Assembly: GCA_013329925.1 (NCBI GenBank)
Contig: DUJK01000135.1
Location: 1 to 6,742, forward strand
Source of the DNA: Candidatus Poseidoniaceae archaeon
GTDB taxonomy: Archaea > Thermoplasmatota > Poseidoniia > Poseidoniales > Poseidoniaceae
Length of the DNA stretch: 6,742 nt
Reading direction: 5' to 3'
The notes under the pieces are model-generated. The model saw only the letters and a list, made by a program, of their open reading frames with translations. It was not told where the DNA came from and searched no databases. Both the position numbers and the translations under genes were made by a program. Position 1 is the first letter of the stretch. Each line of letters starts with the position of its first letter. Positions 5,330 to 6,742 of the stretch are shown one piece after another.

Positions 5330-6703
5330 TCACAACTCAATATCAGCAGAAAAAGAGATTTTTCCAGTATCCTTAAGGGCAATTAAGGCGGATATGCTGT
5401 GTTTTGTTTGCAGACTTGCTGGAGGGCTGACAACTTTGACTTGAGTTTCTTCAATCGTAATATTTTGCCCAGATGAAGCATTGAACTCTCCTTCTGGCAG
5501 CCAAAATCCAACAACGCCTAATTCGCTGTGCTGGCCGATAATCAAGGTTCTGCCGTCATCATCAACTTCTCTTCGCAGTACGGTGAACTTGTCAGTAGGA
5601 GGCAGTACTTCGCTAACTGGAGTCCATTGTTCAACTACTGACTCAAGAGGCTTAGACATCGCTTCAGCTTGTTGTTCTATCTCAGTAATCTTCTCTTCAA
5701 ACTCCTCGGATGTGTCAGACTCAATCGAATTGATATCGTCTAAATATTTCCGAAGGCCAAGGTATTGTTGGGTTTCACTTTCTGTCAGTGCATTATTTGC
5801 TAAGACTAGATATTCGGCTAATTGCTCAGTTAGTTGTTCATCTTTGGTTTCAATAGCACACTCCATTGCCTCATCCAGGACTTCTATTGCTAAACCTGCT
5901 TCATCCATGGCCAACATACTTTTCCCGAGTCCAAACAGGTCCTTTGCGGCTTGTAATGAGTCATTTGCCACAATTGATTGTGCTGCGCTAAGATGTTTCA
6001 CCGCAGTGTTTTCTTCATCGTTGAGGAACCTCGCCATACCAGCACAAACCAAGTATGTCAACCTTTGATTGTTAATTGACTGGGCTTGCCGGTCGGCCGT
6101 TTCAAACAAAACTGCCGCTCTGTCCCACCTTTTCCTAACGAGTGCCAACATCCCGAGTTGATTTGTTGCTAACATCTCGGCATTTCTATCATCGATTAAT
6201 GTTGCACTTTGCAACGCTCTTGATAAGTGAAGTCTAGACCTCATGACATTTCCAGCCATGTTAGCTAGCATTGCTAGACAAGATTCCATTCGGTACATAT
6301 GGCCAGCCATTGCCCGATGAGCGATTTCTGCCAGCTCTTCATCTAGTGGCGCTAAACCAAGACCAACCCTTTCCAATACGGAACTCATTTTTTCAATTCC
6401 ATGGTCGTACTTCTCATCAACAATTACTGAATTACTGGCAGAAATTTCATCAAGATAAGCATCCAGTTCGCTAACAGGTTGGCAAATGCTTGGTAAATCC
6501 CCCAGCGCATTCAAGTGAGATTGTTTCGATTTACCGCCAAGCAGATGTTTTCGCAAAGCCCTAATCAGTTTTTTATCTGAACTTTTTTCCGGTGTTGAAT
6601 CTTGTTGCTTGACTTGTGGTTTACCGTCAATTAGAGAATCAACCATCCAAGTTAATTTTGCTTGGATATCATATTCGTTGACTCGACTAATGGCGTAGCG
6701 CAT
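5330..6703 (-). CDS. Cytoplasmic TPR-repeat protein with beta-rich C-terminal domain, unknown function (possibly 5'-partial)
   Basis: The 457-residue product has no signal peptide or membrane helix, so it is probably cytoplasmic. Residues 1-65 contain a helical segment and a Lys/Ser-rich linker. Residues 137-286 carry four TPR-like helical hairpins. The small residue at TPR position 8 falls at 144, 184, 222 and 260, and residues of the right type follow at positions 20, 24 and 27 of each. A fifth, degenerate unit may follow to about 310. Residues 330-358 are Glu-rich and could form a coiled coil. Residues 360-457 alternate polar and hydrophobic residues and look all-beta. TPR proteins are usually protein-binding scaffolds; the partner here is unknown. 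The frame stays open for 13 codons upstream of the ATG to the window edge, reading as Arg-rich protein, and no good ribosome binding site precedes the ATG, so the true start may lie outside. Its stop is 92 bases before the protease start on the same strand, but the protease seems to have its own promoter. Confidence 0.9.
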   Translation of the reverse strand: MRYAISRVNEYDIQAKLTWMVDSLIDGKPQVKQQDSTPEKSSDKKLIRALRKHLLGGKSKQSHLNALGDLPSICQPVSELDAYLDEISASNSVIVDEKYDHGIEKMSSVLERVGLGLAPLDEELAEIAHRAMAGHMYRMESCLAMLANMAGNVMRSRLHLSRALQSATLIDDRNAEMLATNQLGMLALVRKRWDRAAVLFETADRQAQSINNQRLTYLVCAGMARFLNDEENTAVKHLSAAQSIVANDSLQAAKDLFGLGKSMLAMDEAGLAIEVLDEAMECAIETKDEQLTEQLAEYLVLANNALTESETQQYLGLRKYLDDINSIESDTSEEFEEKITEIEQQAEAMSKPLESVVEQWTPVSEVLPPTDKFTVLRREVDDDGRTLIIGQHSELGVVGFWLPEGEFNASSGQNITIEETQVKVVSPPASLQTKHSISALIALKDTGKISFSADIEL

Positions 6704-6742
6704 TTCCGCGGCTCTGGTTCTTCTTGACAGACTGCGAAACCG

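Noticed and set aside
5481..6068. Plus-strand open frame of 195 codons, Ser-rich
   Set aside because: It lies entirely antisense to the TPR gene, whose TPR pattern and composition are protein-like. The Ser-rich, low-complexity product is typical of the opposite strand of a real gene.

Overview
The window holds three protein-coding genes and almost no spare DNA. One gene runs on the plus strand and meets two minus-strand genes tail to tail. The sequence is AT-rich. No rRNA, tRNA, CRISPR array, insertion sequence or phage gene was seen. The most likely source is a marine archaeon of the Marine Group II / Poseidoniales type. This is inferred from a large secreted furin-like subtilase fused to thrombospondin-3-like and MopE-type acidic repeats, a C-terminal membrane anchor with a proline/glutamine-rich cytoplasmic tail, and a TATA-like element upstream of it. 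The assignment is an inference; a marine bacterium with similar surface proteases is not excluded.

Layout: (1) 51-1775 (+) encodes a protein of unrecognised family with one N-terminal membrane helix and a long, cysteine-containing, beta-rich outer domain. Its frame is open to the window edge, so the true start may lie outside. (2) 1776-5237 (-) encodes a 1153-residue surface protease: signal peptide, propeptide, S8 kexin/furin-like catalytic domain, P-domain, a 351-residue acidic stalk, a sequon-rich juxtamembrane domain, a transmembrane helix and a cytoplasmic tail. Its stop codon directly abuts the stop codon of gene 1. (3) 5238-5329 is the only clear intergenic region. It carries a Shine-Dalgarno-like GAGGA and a TTTATA box for the protease gene. 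(4) 5330-6703 (-) encodes a soluble TPR-type helical protein with a beta-rich C-terminal domain, also open to the window edge.

The most notable content is the protease. By alignment from memory with human furin it keeps the catalytic Asp/His/Asn/Ser and most of the acidic pocket residues that give furin its preference for basic residues. It is held off the membrane by a stalk that tiles exactly as nine 23-residue EF-hand-like loops and three 48-residue MopE-type units. Genes 1 and 2 both place large domains outside the cell. Gene 3 appears cytoplasmic, and no functional link to the protease beyond adjacency and shared strand can be shown from the sequence.
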